Origin: Amycolatopsis sp. QT-25
GTDB taxonomy: Bacteria; Actinomycetota; Actinomycetes; Mycobacteriales; Pseudonocardiaceae
Direction: 5' to 3'
Assembly: GCF_029369745.1 (NCBI RefSeq)
Contig: NZ_CP120210.1
Location: forward strand, 4,774,001-4,838,000
Length of the DNA stretch: 64,000 nucleotides
In this document: piece by piece, positions 1 to 8,698 of the stretch
Numbering within the stretch: the first letter of the stretch is position 1
Layout: each line of letters starts with the position of its first letter
Notes under the pieces: generated by a model
Databases searched by the model: none
What the model was told of the DNA's origin: nothing
What the model saw: only the letters and a program-made list of their open reading frames with translations
Translations under genes and position numbers: made by a program

Positions 1-103
1 CGACGCCGCGATGACCGAGCGGCTCAACCGCACTTCGGGAGAACAGATGCAGCACATCAAAGCCGTGATCGAGTCACGGGTCACCTCGGGCGGACACGCA
101 TGA
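1..103 (+). CDS. C-terminus of polyketide cyclase/aromatase (partial)
   Basis: Only the last 33 codons are in the window (reading frame from base 2, stop TGA at 101-103). The visible peptide carries a segment of the type NRTSGEQMQHIKAVIES, which resembles the C-terminal helix of SRPBCC (START-like) aromatase/cyclases of type II polyketide clusters. The stop overlaps the start of the next gene (ATGA), so the two are translationally coupled and this is the upstream member of the tailoring operon. The family assignment rests on a short stretch plus the neighbouring TcmI-type cyclase and methyltransferases, so it is tentative. Confidence 0.45.
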   Translation, partial: DAAMTERLNRTSGEQMQHIKAVIESRVTSGGHA

Positions 104-1146
104 GCGCCGTCGCCGACGTCGCCGCCGGTCCCGGCGGCGCCTCCACCCATCGGGACCGGCTGGCCATTCTCACCTGCGGGCTGCGGCTCGCCCACGTCAT
201 CGGCGCGCTCACGGAGTTGCGGGTCGCCGACGCGCTGGCCGACGGCCCGCGGCACGTGGCCGACCTCGCCGAAAGATGCGGCGCGAACGCCGACGCGCTG
301 CACCGGGTGCTGCGGATGGCGGCTTCGTTCGGGGTGTTCACCGAAACCGATCCCGGCGTGTTCGCGCGCACAGCACTCTCAGAGCCCACTCGAGCCGATG
401 TCCCCTACAGCCTGTGGCCGCTGATCGTTTACGGCCGCAAGAAATTCTTCACCGAGCCGTACGGAGCGCTGGTGCATACGCTGCGCACCGGCGAGCCTGC
501 CACCGAACCGGTACTGGGCACCGATTTCTGGGGTTACCTGCGCGATCATCCCGACGACGAGCAGTTCTTCGACTCCATGATGACCGAACTCGGCCGCTGG
601 GAGACCGACCGGCATCTCGCGATGATCCGGCCGGAACGGTTCGTCCGGATCGCCGACCTCGGCGGCGGTCATGGACATTTCCTGGCGGCCGCGCTGCGCC
701 ACGCGCCGGGCGCACGCGGCGTCCTCGTCGACCGCCCGACCGTACTCTCCGACGCCGGGCCGGTACTCGACGCCGAAGGAGTCACCGACCGGGTCGAACT
801 CCGTCCCGGTGATTTCTTCGACACACCTCTCCCCGCCGACGCCGACGCGTACTTCCTCAAGGCCGTCCTGCACAACTGGCCCGACGATCGGACCGAAGCA
901 CTGCTGCGCCGGGTGCGCGAGACGATCGGTGACCGCGGGACCCCGCTCTTCGTCGTCGAGCAGGTCATCGCTCCCGGCAACGATTTCGACCACGGCAAAG
1001 TGCTCGACATCGACATGCTGGTCCTCTTCGGCGGCCGGGAACGCACGCTCGAGCAATGGCACGAACTGTTCGCGGCCACCGGCTTCCGGCTGGCGAACGA
1101 TCCTGGTGCCGGACGCTGGACCGTCTTGCACGCGGAGCCGGCATGA
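100..1146 (+). CDS. SAM-dependent O-methyltransferase (TcmN/CrtF-type)
   Basis: A 348-residue class I methyltransferase of the plant-type/acetylserotonin O-methyltransferase family, expected to methylate a phenolic hydroxyl of an aromatic polyketide. Residues 20-90 form the N-terminal winged-helix dimerisation domain. The SAM-binding glycine loop DLGGGHGHF lies at 186-194, an acidic residue follows (LVDRPT near 211), and the catalytic-type histidine sits in LHNWPDD at 258-263. The ATG overlaps the preceding stop (ATGA) and its own stop overlaps the P450 start. Length and motifs are normal for the family. The regiospecificity cannot be read from sequence. Confidence 0.88.
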   Translation: MSAVADVAAGPGGASTHRDRLAILTCGLRLAHVIGALTELRVADALADGPRHVADLAERCGANADALHRVLRMAASFGVFTETDPGVFARTALSEPTRADVPYSLWPLIVYGRKKFFTEPYGALVHTLRTGEPATEPVLGTDFWGYLRDHPDDEQFFDSMMTELGRWETDRHLAMIRPERFVRIADLGGGHGHFLAAALRHAPGARGVLVDRPTVLSDAGPVLDAEGVTDRVELRPGDFFDTPLPADADAYFLKAVLHNWPDDRTEALLRRVRETIGDRGTPLFVVEQVIAPGNDFDHGKVLDIDMLVLFGGRERTLEQWHELFAATGFRLANDPGAGRWTVLHAEPA

Positions 1147-2399
1147 CCACCGAAACGCGGCCGGAATCGCCGGCCTATCCGTTCGCCGCTCGCGACGGTG
1201 TCGACCCGGACCCCGGTTACGCCGACGCGCGGATGGCGGGAGCGCCGGTGCCGGTGTTCCTCGGCGGCGGTCGCTGGGCGTGGCTGGCGACCACCATGGC
1301 CGACGTGAGAACCGTCCACACCGATCCCCGGTTCTCCCGAGCCGCGGCCGCGGGATCGGCGAACGCGCCGTCCGCCGGGCTCTCTCCACCCGCCGGTTCG
1401 CTGCTCGCCCTCGACCCGCCCGACCACACCCGCATGCGCGGCCTCGTGGCCGGGGCGTTCTCCGCCCGCCGGATGGCCCAGCTTCGTCCGAAGGTCGCCG
1501 AACGGGCCCGCGGTCTGCTGGCCGCCCGCGCCGGTGACGACCCCGCCGATCTCGTCGCCGGATATGCGCGCCCGCTGTCGGCCGGGGTGATCGGTGCCCT
1601 GCTCGGCGTTCCGGAAAGCGATCACGAACGGTTCTTCGCGTGGGCGCAGGCTTTCCTGTCCACGGCGCCCGGGTCCGCGCCCGAGATCGGCCGTGCGCGC
1701 GGCGAACTGGCGGCCTATTTCGGTGAACTGCTGGGGCGCCGGGCTCGCAGCCCCGAGCACGATCTCCTCTCCCATCTGGCCGCACAGGACGCCGATCCGC
1801 GGGAACTCGTCCTGCTGGCGATGGCGATCCTCGTCGCCGGTCACGAGACGACCAGCAACCACCTGGCGAGCTCGCTCATGCTCCTGCTCTCCGATCCCGG
1901 CACGACCTCGGAACTCCGGGGAGATCCGGAAGGTGTCGGCCAAGCGGTGGAAGAGCTGTTGCGCGCCGTCTCCCTTGGCTCGGTCGGCGGGTTCCCGCGG
2001 AGGACGACCGAATCCGTCGTGTTGTCCGGTGTCACGATCGAGGCCGGCGACCTGGTCATCCCGGCGCTCAACGCCGCCAACCGCGACCCCGCCGCGTTCC
2101 CGCAGCCCGACGACCTCGACTTCGCCCGATTCGCCAAGGTCCCGCCCACCCATGTCGCGTTCGGCGCCGGACCGCACTTCTGCCTCGGCGCCGCGCTGGC
2201 CAGGATCGAACTGGCCGAAGGTGTGTCCGCCGTGCTCGACCACTACCCCGAAGCCGAACTCGCCACCCCCGCGGCCGAGCTCGCCTGGACTCGCGACTCC
2301 CTGGTCCGCGGGCTGGTCTCGCTGCCGGTCCGGCTCGGCCCGGCCACGTCGTCTCCCTCCGCGGAGACCGGAAAGGAGAACCAGTGCACCGCGCCCTGA
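1143..2399 (+). CDS. Cytochrome P450 monooxygenase
   Basis: A 418-residue soluble bacterial P450, expected to hydroxylate or couple the aromatic polyketide using electrons from ferredoxin (no redox partner gene is nearby). The I-helix oxygen-activation motif GHETT is at 233-237, the ExxR motif (ELLR) at 271-274, and the heme-binding FGAGPHFCLG loop ends the protein core with Cys347. Start ATG 1143 is chosen because it overlaps the upstream stop and begins the normal N-terminus; the open frame extends further upstream without support. The last 16 bases overlap the next gene. Family certain, substrate unknown. Confidence 0.93.
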   Translation: MTTETRPESPAYPFAARDGVDPDPGYADARMAGAPVPVFLGGGRWAWLATTMADVRTVHTDPRFSRAAAAGSANAPSAGLSPPAGSLLALDPPDHTRMRGLVAGAFSARRMAQLRPKVAERARGLLAARAGDDPADLVAGYARPLSAGVIGALLGVPESDHERFFAWAQAFLSTAPGSAPEIGRARGELAAYFGELLGRRARSPEHDLLSHLAAQDADPRELVLLAMAILVAGHETTSNHLASSLMLLLSDPGTTSELRGDPEGVGQAVEELLRAVSLGSVGGFPRRTTESVVLSGVTIEAGDLVIPALNAANRDPAAFPQPDDLDFARFAKVPPTHVAFGAGPHFCLGAALARIELAEGVSAVLDHYPEAELATPAAELAWTRDSLVRGLVSLPVRLGPATSSPSAETGKENQCTAP

Positions 2400-2707
2400 T
2401 GGTTCGCCGGTGGAACCCGGCCGACCGCGAACGCATCACCGAACTGTTCGCCGAACACGATCGCACCGCCCTGCCCGCGCAGATCGGCGCGACCCGCCGG
2501 ACGCTGTTCGGCTTCCACGACCTCTACTTCCATCTGATCGAAGGCGAGGACGGGTTCCAGCAACGCCTCTACACCGCCGTGCGCGATCAGCGCTTCAAGA
2601 CCATCGACGGTGAACTGGCGAAACTGCTGCTGCCCTATCGCACCGACGAACCGTCGATGGCACAGGCACAAGCGGAGGCCTTCTACGACTGGCGGCGGCC
2701 GCTATGA
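2384..2707 (+). CDS. TcmI-family type II polyketide cyclase
   Basis: A 107-residue protein matching the TcmI cyclase family: small ferredoxin-like dimeric alpha+beta barrels that direct late ring closure of aromatic polyketides. Typical features are the opening HRALMVRRWNP strand, the ITELFAEHDRT helix, LFGFHDLYFHL and the C-terminal AEAFYDWRRP. The GTG start is preceded by AAGGAG with five bases spacing and lies inside the 3' end of the P450 gene. It is the most specific evidence that the operon belongs to a type II PKS pathway, although no ketosynthase, chain-length factor or ACP is within view. Confidence 0.88.
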   Translation: MHRALMVRRWNPADRERITELFAEHDRTALPAQIGATRRTLFGFHDLYFHLIEGEDGFQQRLYTAVRDQRFKTIDGELAKLLLPYRTDEPSMAQAQAEAFYDWRRPL

Positions 2708-3054
2708 CCACTTCCCGCGTCCGGACCGGCGTCTTCCGCGTCCTGCTCGAGATCGACATCGGTGACACCGCCCCGGCCGACTTCTTCGCCGTGTGGCGCC
2801 GCATGGCCGAGACCGCCGCGCGGGCACCCGGCATCCTCGCCCAGTCCCTCAACGCCGACACCCGCCGCGACGGCCGTTACTTCGTCGTCAGCGAATGGCG
2901 TACGACGGAGGACTTCACCGCGTTCTCCGCCGGCGCCGATCACGAGCGGCTGGCGACCTCGCTCAAGGCGCTCGGCCGCACGGTGTCGATGACCGGCATG
3001 ACCCAGGTCCTCACCAGCCCACCCGTCTCCGCCGTTTCGGAGGTCCGACCATGA
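2704..3054 (+). CDS. ABM/SchA-CurD-like small monooxygenase or cyclase
   Basis: A 116-residue protein of the dimeric alpha-beta barrel type. The pattern of a hydrophobic strand, PGILAQSLNAD, then YFVVSEWRTTEDFTAF and a terminal helix resembles antibiotic biosynthesis monooxygenase (ABM) domains and the SchA/CurD family found in spore-pigment and aromatic polyketide clusters. ABM members oxidise anthrone-type rings to quinones without cofactors. The gene overlaps the cyclase upstream and the methyltransferase downstream by four bases each. Whether it is an oxygenase or a second cyclase cannot be decided from the sequence. Confidence 0.72.
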   Translation: MTTSRVRTGVFRVLLEIDIGDTAPADFFAVWRRMAETAARAPGILAQSLNADTRRDGRYFVVSEWRTTEDFTAFSAGADHERLATSLKALGRTVSMTGMTQVLTSPPVSAVSEVRP

Positions 3055-4082
3055 CCACACTGGAATCCACCTCCGTCACCCGTGAACGGCTCTATCGGAT
3101 GATGCGGGTGTACAAGGAGACCAGCTTGTTGCGCGCCGCGCTGCGGGTCGGCGTGTTCGACGCGCTCGGCGACGGCCACGGCACCCCTGCCGCGATCGCC
3201 ACGGCGACCGGTGCCGACCCGCGGGGTATCCGCTTGCTGCTCAACGCGCTCGTCGCCCTCGGGCTGGTCCACCGTCATCAGGACGGCCGGTTCACCCTCG
3301 ACCGAGGTGGCTTTTCGCTCCTGGTCGGCTCGAGCCCGGACTTCTACGGCGGGATGGTCGACGTCGTCGCCAGTGACGAGGAGTGGGACGCGATGCGCGA
3401 CCTCGCCGCCGCGGTCCGGAACGGCGGCTCCGTCCGCGACGTGAACGCCGAAACGCCGGGCTACCACTACTGGGAGACCTTCGCACGATCGGTCGGGCCG
3501 GTGACGGTGCCGACGGCGGGCCTGCTCGCCGAACTGCTCGAGCCGTGGTCGGCGACCCGGTCCGGCACGCGCGTTCTCGACCTCGCCTGCGGGCACGGCA
3601 TTTACGGGTTCACGCTCGTCAGGCGCCTGCCCGGAGCGACGGTGACCTGCGTCGACTGGCCGAACGTCCTGGAGATCACCCGGCAGCATGCCCGGGAACA
3701 AGGTCTCGACAGCCAGGCGCGGTTCGTCTCCGGTGACATGTTCGAACTCGACCTCGGCCCGGAACACGATCTCGTCCTGGTCACCAACGTGCTGCATCAT
3801 TTCTCCGAAGCACGCGCGACCGAACTGCTCTCGCGTGCCACGGCCCAGCTCGCCCCGGGCGGACGCATCGGTGTCGTCGGGTTCGTCGCGGGTGACGACC
3901 CCGCGCGGGATCCCGAACCGCATCTGTTCTCCGTGCTGATGCTCGCTTGGACCAACGCCGGTGAGGTGCACACCACAGCGGCGCACGAACGCATGTACGC
4001 GGCGGCGGGCCTGCGGATCGAAGCGACCCGCCGGGTACCCGGCCTTCCGTTCCACGTGACCGTGCTGGGGAGGTCGTCGTGA
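3051..4082 (+). CDS. SAM-dependent methyltransferase, second of the operon
   Basis: A 343-residue methyltransferase with an N-terminal winged-helix dimerisation region (residues 10-95) and a Rossmann core. The SAM loop LDLACGHG is at 177-184 and LVTNVLHHF occupies the catalytic region. It differs clearly from the first methyltransferase (no DLGGGHG, no HNWPDD), so the two probably modify different positions. ATG 3051 overlaps the preceding stop; a longer upstream frame exists but would run through the ABM gene. The stop overlaps the GTG of the glycosyltransferase. O- versus C-methylation is undecided. Confidence 0.85.
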   Translation: MTTLESTSVTRERLYRMMRVYKETSLLRAALRVGVFDALGDGHGTPAAIATATGADPRGIRLLLNALVALGLVHRHQDGRFTLDRGGFSLLVGSSPDFYGGMVDVVASDEEWDAMRDLAAAVRNGGSVRDVNAETPGYHYWETFARSVGPVTVPTAGLLAELLEPWSATRSGTRVLDLACGHGIYGFTLVRRLPGATVTCVDWPNVLEITRQHAREQGLDSQARFVSGDMFELDLGPEHDLVLVTNVLHHFSEARATELLSRATAQLAPGGRIGVVGFVAGDDPARDPEPHLFSVLMLAWTNAGEVHTTAAHERMYAAAGLRIEATRRVPGLPFHVTVLGRSS

Positions 4083-5218
4083 TCCGGGTCCTCGCGCTCA
4101 CCTCTTCCGGCCTCGGTCACCTGTTCCCGATGGTGCCGAGCCTTTGGGCCGCCCGGTGCGCCGGCGCGACGGTCCTGGTCGGCGCGACCGGCCCCGCGGT
4201 AGCCGGTTCGGTCGGCGCGGGGATTCCCGCCGTGGACCTGTTCCCGGACGGCATGGACGAGTTGTCGGCGATCCGGGCCTCGTTCCTCCGGCGGATGCCG
4301 GGGGCGGCGGAAGGTGAGCGATTCGCCTTGGCGATGCGGCTGTTCGCCGCGCTGTCGGATCGTGTCGCCGACGCCGCGGTGGCGCTGGGCCGCGCCTGGC
4401 GGCCGGATGTCGTGCTGCACACCGCGTTGCAACCCGCCGGGCCCTTGGTCGCCGCGGTACTCGGCGTCCCCGCCGTCGAACACGGGTTCCAGCTCACCGG
4501 GGTGGCCAGGACCCAAAGCCTCATGGAGCCGCATCTCGCGCAAGCGTGCGAACGCCACGGAGTGCCCGGGTTGCGAGACGTCGACGAAGCGCTCGACGTC
4601 TGCCCGCCGAGCATGTTCCCGGGCGGCCCGACCGGGCTCGCGCTCGGCTACCGCCCCTATGGCGGCGCACGGGCACTCGACCCGGCCGAGTTCACCGAAC
4701 GGCCCGGGCGCCGCCGTGCGCTGGTCACCCTCGGCACCATGGCCGACCACGGTGAACTCGCCCCCCTGCTGCTCCGGACACTGGCCAAGCACGACCTGGA
4801 CGTGCTGGTGGCCGGGGAGCTGCCGGTCGGCACCGATCCGGACTCGGTACTCGCGCACGGCTGGTTGCCCCTGGAAACGGTGCTGCCCGGCTGTGACGTG
4901 CTGGTCCACCACGGAGGCGCGGGGTCGACCTTGGCCGCGCTCTCCCGCGGTGTCCCCCAGGTGATCGTGTCCAGGGACGCCGACCACGCGTTCAACGGCG
5001 AGGCGATCACCCGGCGCGGCGCCGGGGTCTTCGCCGTCCCGGACGGCGGGGACACGGCCGTACTCGACGAGGCGCTCGACCACGTACTGCACGATCCGCG
5101 TCCGTCGAAGGCCGCGCGCGAAGTCGCCGAGGAGATCGCGGGCCTGCCCGGTCCCGAACAGGTCGTCCCCGACCTGCTGACGGAACTCACGACCGCACGA
5201 CGAAGGGAGTACGCATGA
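4079..5218 (+). CDS. GT1-family (MGT/UGT-like) glycosyltransferase
   Basis: A 379-residue GT-B fold glycosyltransferase, expected to attach a nucleotide-activated sugar to the polyketide aglycone. The N-terminus VLALTSSGLGHLFPMVPSL has the acceptor-domain HxxP-like start of macrolide/antibiotic glycosyltransferases. The C-terminal donor domain has LVHHGGAGSTLAALSRGVPQ around residues 277-296, a signature of the family. It starts with GTG inside the previous stop codon (GTGA) and its stop overlaps the next ATG. No deoxysugar genes are in the window, so the sugar may be common hexose-derived or its genes may lie outside. Confidence 0.9.
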   Translation: MIRVLALTSSGLGHLFPMVPSLWAARCAGATVLVGATGPAVAGSVGAGIPAVDLFPDGMDELSAIRASFLRRMPGAAEGERFALAMRLFAALSDRVADAAVALGRAWRPDVVLHTALQPAGPLVAAVLGVPAVEHGFQLTGVARTQSLMEPHLAQACERHGVPGLRDVDEALDVCPPSMFPGGPTGLALGYRPYGGARALDPAEFTERPGRRRALVTLGTMADHGELAPLLLRTLAKHDLDVLVAGELPVGTDPDSVLAHGWLPLETVLPGCDVLVHHGGAGSTLAALSRGVPQVIVSRDADHAFNGEAITRRGAGVFAVPDGGDTAVLDEALDHVLHDPRPSKAAREVAEEIAGLPGPEQVVPDLLTELTTARRREYA

Positions 5219-6162
5219 GCACCGTCCCCGAAGAACCGGCGCTCGAAACCGGTCTCGAGTTGCTCGACGAGCCGACCCTCGCTCGTGTCGTCACGCACGG
5301 CCATCGGGCACCCCGCAGCGGCTGGCTCGGTGTCGGCGCACTGATCGCCGAGTCGCTGTCGCTTCGCGACCACCGGATCCCCGCGACCGCCACGGTCGCC
5401 TTCGGCTCCGGCACGAGATCCGAAGGTCCGCAATGGACCAGCGACGTCCCGGTTCCCGCGGGTGGTTTCGCGGTTCTCGCCGGCCGGACCGACGACGGGC
5501 ACAGCACGTGGACCGCTTACCTCGCCGACGACCTCGTCACGGCGCCGGTGGCGCTCACCCCGGCGATGGACGTCTGGGGCGGTCACCTCCTCCTCGTGCG
5601 CGACGGCGCACGGCCGCTGGCCACGGTCGTCGACACCGTCGTGGTGCGGCCCGGCCTGCTTTCCTTGCCCCCCGGCCTGCTGGCCATCGCCGCGGCGGGC
5701 GCACACGCGCTGGGTGTCGCCGCGCGCTTCCGTGACGCGTTCCTGCGCAAGGCCGCGCGCAGCGCGCGTGGCTGGGCCGCGGTGAAGACGATCGACGATC
5801 CGATGGTCCTGTCCATCCTGCTGACCGCCGAGGAACTGCTGGACGGCGCGGCGGCGCTGCTGAACGCCCGCGTCCGCGCGCTCATCGGAGATCCGGACCC
5901 CGGTCCGGGCGCATGGGCGCGGCTGGTGCTCGCCGGGATCGGCGCGCTCGACGCGGCGTGCGCGGCGACGACGAAGGTCATGACCGTGACCGGAGCGAGC
6001 GCGCTCTACGACGGCAACCCGATGCAGGAGTCGTTCGCGCACCTGGCCGCGCTGAGCGCACACCCGTTGTTCGACCGGCCCGTCCGGCTGCTCAACCAGC
6101 GGGCCGCGCTCGAACCGGACCTGGACCGCCTGTTCACCGACGATTCGGGGGAAGCCCGATGA
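5215..6162 (+). CDS. Acyl-CoA-dehydrogenase-like protein, divergent/degenerate
   Basis: A 315-residue protein whose second half (about residues 145-300) has the all-helical layout and the GNPMQESFAHLAALSAHP ending of the C-terminal domain of acyl-CoA dehydrogenases and DszC/HpaB-type flavin monooxygenases. The N-terminal part lacks recognisable FAD-binding motifs and is shorter than normal (family about 390-400 residues). It is immediately coupled to a full-length relative downstream by an ATGA overlap. The likely roles are a non-catalytic partner in a heteromeric oxidase or a divergent enzyme of its own; the sequence does not tell which. Confidence 0.6.
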   Translation: MSTVPEEPALETGLELLDEPTLARVVTHGHRAPRSGWLGVGALIAESLSLRDHRIPATATVAFGSGTRSEGPQWTSDVPVPAGGFAVLAGRTDDGHSTWTAYLADDLVTAPVALTPAMDVWGGHLLLVRDGARPLATVVDTVVVRPGLLSLPPGLLAIAAAGAHALGVAARFRDAFLRKAARSARGWAAVKTIDDPMVLSILLTAEELLDGAAALLNARVRALIGDPDPGPGAWARLVLAGIGALDAACAATTKVMTVTGASALYDGNPMQESFAHLAALSAHPLFDRPVRLLNQRAALEPDLDRLFTDDSGEAR

Positions 6163-7361
6163 CAGTCACCGAGACCGGTGCGCGGCACACGAGCACCCCC
6201 GAATCGCTCATGACCGAGGCCCGCAGGCTGGCCGCCGGACTACGCCTGGGAGCGGCGGCGACGGAAGAGGCGCGAACGCCCGACCGGCACACGGTGGAAA
6301 AACTTCGTGAAGCCGGGCTGTTCTCCCTGACCCTGCCGAAGATCCTGGGCGGCGCCGAAACCGATCCGTGCACCGTGATGTCGGTGATCGAAGAGATCTC
6401 GTGGGCCGATCCGTCGGTCGGCTGGACCCTGCTGATCGGGCAGTCGGCGGGCTTCCTGGGATGGGGGTCCCTCGATCTCGGTCGCAAGGTGGTGGCGGAC
6501 CGAGCCGATCCCCTCATCGCCTGTGCGCTCGCACCGATGGGCGAAGGCACGATCCTGCCCGCGTCCGAAGTGGAGGGGGACAACGGACCGGTCTACCGGC
6601 TCGACGGCCGATGGGCGATCAACTCCGGCTGCCGGCACGCCGACTGGTTCATCGCCGCGTTCGCGAAAAAGGAGGCGGGCGTGGACTCGCCGCAATGGGG
6701 CGAGGACGTCGTGCGCTTCGCCGTACTGCCGGCGAGCGAAGTCGAGGTGCTGGACACGTGGCACGTCCTGGGCCTTCGCGGTTCCGGCAGTGACGACGTG
6801 GAGATCCGGGGGGTCGAGGTGCCGCACTCGATGACCTTCAGTCCCTTCTTCGAACCGGGCGAACACGACGGACCGCTCTACCGGTTGTCCTACTTCGCCT
6901 TCCTCATGATGATGATGGGCGGATTCTCCGTCGGTCTCGCCCGGCGCGCGATCGACGAGGTCCGGGAGCTGGCCGGGCGTGGTGCGGGGCCCGATCTCGC
7001 CGACACCGACACCCAGGTGGAGTTCTGGCGGCTGGACAACGACCGGCTCGCCGCGCGATGCCTGCTCCACGCGGGCGCGGCCCGGGTGTGGGAAGAGGTC
7101 GCGGCCACCGGCGCCGCGTCGCCGGAAGCCCGTGCCCGGTTCGCCGGCGCCGTGCAGCATTCACAGCGGGTGGCGGAACGCGTCGTCGACGGCGCCTGCC
7201 GGCTCACCGGGGCGGCGGGCCTGCGCGACGAACACGCTCTGCAGCGACTGTGGCGAGACGTCCACGCGGCGGGGGCACATCTGGCGTTCGGGCTCGTCAC
7301 CGAACGGCGCATGGCCAGGGTCGCCTATCTGGGCGACCATTCCATGCAGTACATGATCTGA
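6159..7361 (+). CDS. Acyl-CoA dehydrogenase-family flavoprotein (DszC/HsaA-like hydroxylase)
   Basis: A 400-residue member of the acyl-CoA dehydrogenase fold. The N-terminal helical domain (about 15-120) includes the LPKILGGAETDP segment. The middle beta domain has a GRWAINSGCRHADWFIAAF strand pair typical of FMNH2/FAD-dependent aromatic hydroxylases of this fold. The C-terminal helical bundle ends in a VAYLGDHSM-type tail. Expected role is flavin-dependent hydroxylation or dehydrogenation of the polyketide; such two-component enzymes need a separate flavin reductase, not seen here. It is the last gene of the + strand operon, four bases from the convergent FAD monooxygenase. Confidence 0.8.
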   Translation: MTVTETGARHTSTPESLMTEARRLAAGLRLGAAATEEARTPDRHTVEKLREAGLFSLTLPKILGGAETDPCTVMSVIEEISWADPSVGWTLLIGQSAGFLGWGSLDLGRKVVADRADPLIACALAPMGEGTILPASEVEGDNGPVYRLDGRWAINSGCRHADWFIAAFAKKEAGVDSPQWGEDVVRFAVLPASEVEVLDTWHVLGLRGSGSDDVEIRGVEVPHSMTFSPFFEPGEHDGPLYRLSYFAFLMMMMGGFSVGLARRAIDEVRELAGRGAGPDLADTDTQVEFWRLDNDRLAARCLLHAGAARVWEEVAATGAASPEARARFAGAVQHSQRVAERVVDGACRLTGAAGLRDEHALQRLWRDVHAAGAHLAFGLVTERRMARVAYLGDHSMQYMI

Positions 7362-7365
7362 CGGC

Positions 7366-8640
7366 TCATTCGCCGTCCGTCTTGCCGGTGAAGGTCCGCA
7401 GCACCGTGCGGATCCCGCCGGCCGACTTGAGCCCGAACTTGCCGAGCCGGAAGGACACCGGCCCGTCGAGTCGTTGCGCCCACTGCAGATTCGCCACCGA
7501 GGCCTCGATCGCCTTCCGGCCGCGCTCCAGCATGGCGGCTTCGTAGGCGGCGAGGGCGGGCACGGGACGGCCGAGTCCTTGATCGCAGAGGACCAAGGTC
7601 TCGGTCAGCGCGGCCGCGTCACACAGGGCCGTACTCGCCCCGATCCCGCCGGTCGGTGGCATCACGTGGACGGCATCACCCAGGAGGGTGACAGTCGGCT
7701 GTGTCTGCCACGGTGAAACCTCGGGAGCGACCCAGAACGTCAGCGGCGACAACGTCTCCGGATCGGCCGCGGCGACCAGGTCCACGGCGGCCGGGTTCCA
7801 GCCATCGAGCATCTTCCGGGCCGCCTCGTGCAGATCGCCACCGTCGCGCGGGTCCAGGGGCCATTCGGCCACCGGCGCTCCCACGGACCAGAGCACGTAG
7901 GCGGAGTCGGGTTCGCGGGGCCCGCCATCCACCGGGAGGTCGGGCCTGCTCCGGCCGGACGGATCGTGGCCGGAGAAGAACATGTTGTGCCCGTCCGGCC
8001 CGATCGCGAAGCCGGCACCGTCGATCATCGCCGCCGGAACGCCGATCGATTCGGCGGTTTCGAGCGGCGTGGTTCCGGCGACGCACACGACGTCCCACGG
8101 CTCCGGTTCGGCCTCGGGCAGCAACTGCCGCCGCACCGCCGACGCCCGGCCGTCCGCGCCGACCAGCAACGTGCCCTCGTCGGTCTCTCCGGTGGAGAGC
8201 TCGACGGCCACCCGGTTGCCCGGCAACGAGCGATACCGCTCGACCGCGCTGCCCCAGCGCACGACGTCGTCGAGCCCCCGCAGCAGCAGGTCGCGCAGCG
8301 GACGGCGACCGATCAGCGTGTCATCGTCCACCAGCAGCGCGGGATCGGCCGTCGTAGGGGAAACGAGCAGCTCCTCCAGGTTCTCGTCGAGGATGCGGAA
8401 CGCGTCCAGCGGCCGCGACGCACTGTCCAGGATCGCCAGGTAAGTCTCCAAAGGGAGGCAGGCGTGCAACGCGCGGTTGGCCGCACCGGTCAGGTGCAGT
8501 CGGTAACCGGACCACCGTTCGTGCGGCGTGGCATCGCGTTCGTGCACCGTCACCGCGATTCCGTGGCGGCGCAGGCCGTGGGCCAGGCACAGGCCGCCGA
8601 TTCCGGCACCGGCGATGATCACGTGACTGCGTTCGGACAC
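7366..8640 (-). CDS. FAD-dependent aromatic monooxygenase (PHBH-like)
   Basis: A 424-residue group A flavin monooxygenase. The ADP-binding GAGIGGLCLAHGL loop is near the N-terminus and the second FAD motif LLGDAVHVMPPTGGIGAS near residue 290. Homologues hydroxylate aromatic polyketides or perform Baeyer-Villiger steps using NAD(P)H. A GTG at 8649 would add three residues, but an AGGTGG ribosome site five bases before the GTG at 8640 favours the shorter form starting MSERSHV. It is divergent from the MarR gene across an operator-like palindrome, so it is probably controlled separately from the + strand operon. Confidence 0.87.
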   Translation of the reverse strand: MSERSHVIIAGAGIGGLCLAHGLRRHGIAVTVHERDATPHERWSGYRLHLTGAANRALHACLPLETYLAILDSASRPLDAFRILDENLEELLVSPTTADPALLVDDDTLIGRRPLRDLLLRGLDDVVRWGSAVERYRSLPGNRVAVELSTGETDEGTLLVGADGRASAVRRQLLPEAEPEPWDVVCVAGTTPLETAESIGVPAAMIDGAGFAIGPDGHNMFFSGHDPSGRSRPDLPVDGGPREPDSAYVLWSVGAPVAEWPLDPRDGGDLHEAARKMLDGWNPAAVDLVAAADPETLSPLTFWVAPEVSPWQTQPTVTLLGDAVHVMPPTGGIGASTALCDAAALTETLVLCDQGLGRPVPALAAYEAAMLERGRKAIEASVANLQWAQRLDGPVSFRLGKFGLKSAGGIRTVLRTFTGKTDGE

Positions 8641-8656
8641 CGCTACCACCTCGAAG

Positions 8657-8672
8657 CATAAGGTTCCTTATG
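8657..8672. promoter_or_regulatory. MarR-type operator palindrome between divergent genes
   Basis: CATAAGG-TT-CCTTATG is a perfect 7+2+7 inverted repeat in the 50-base space between the FAD monooxygenase and the MarR gene. MarR dimers classically bind such dyads. It lies just upstream of a TAGGAT (-10-like, 8682-8687) preceding the MarR start, so it can repress both directions. The inference is autoregulation by the adjacent MarR protein. Confidence 0.65.
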
Positions 8673-8698
8673 GATTTGGGCTAGGATATCGTCATGCG

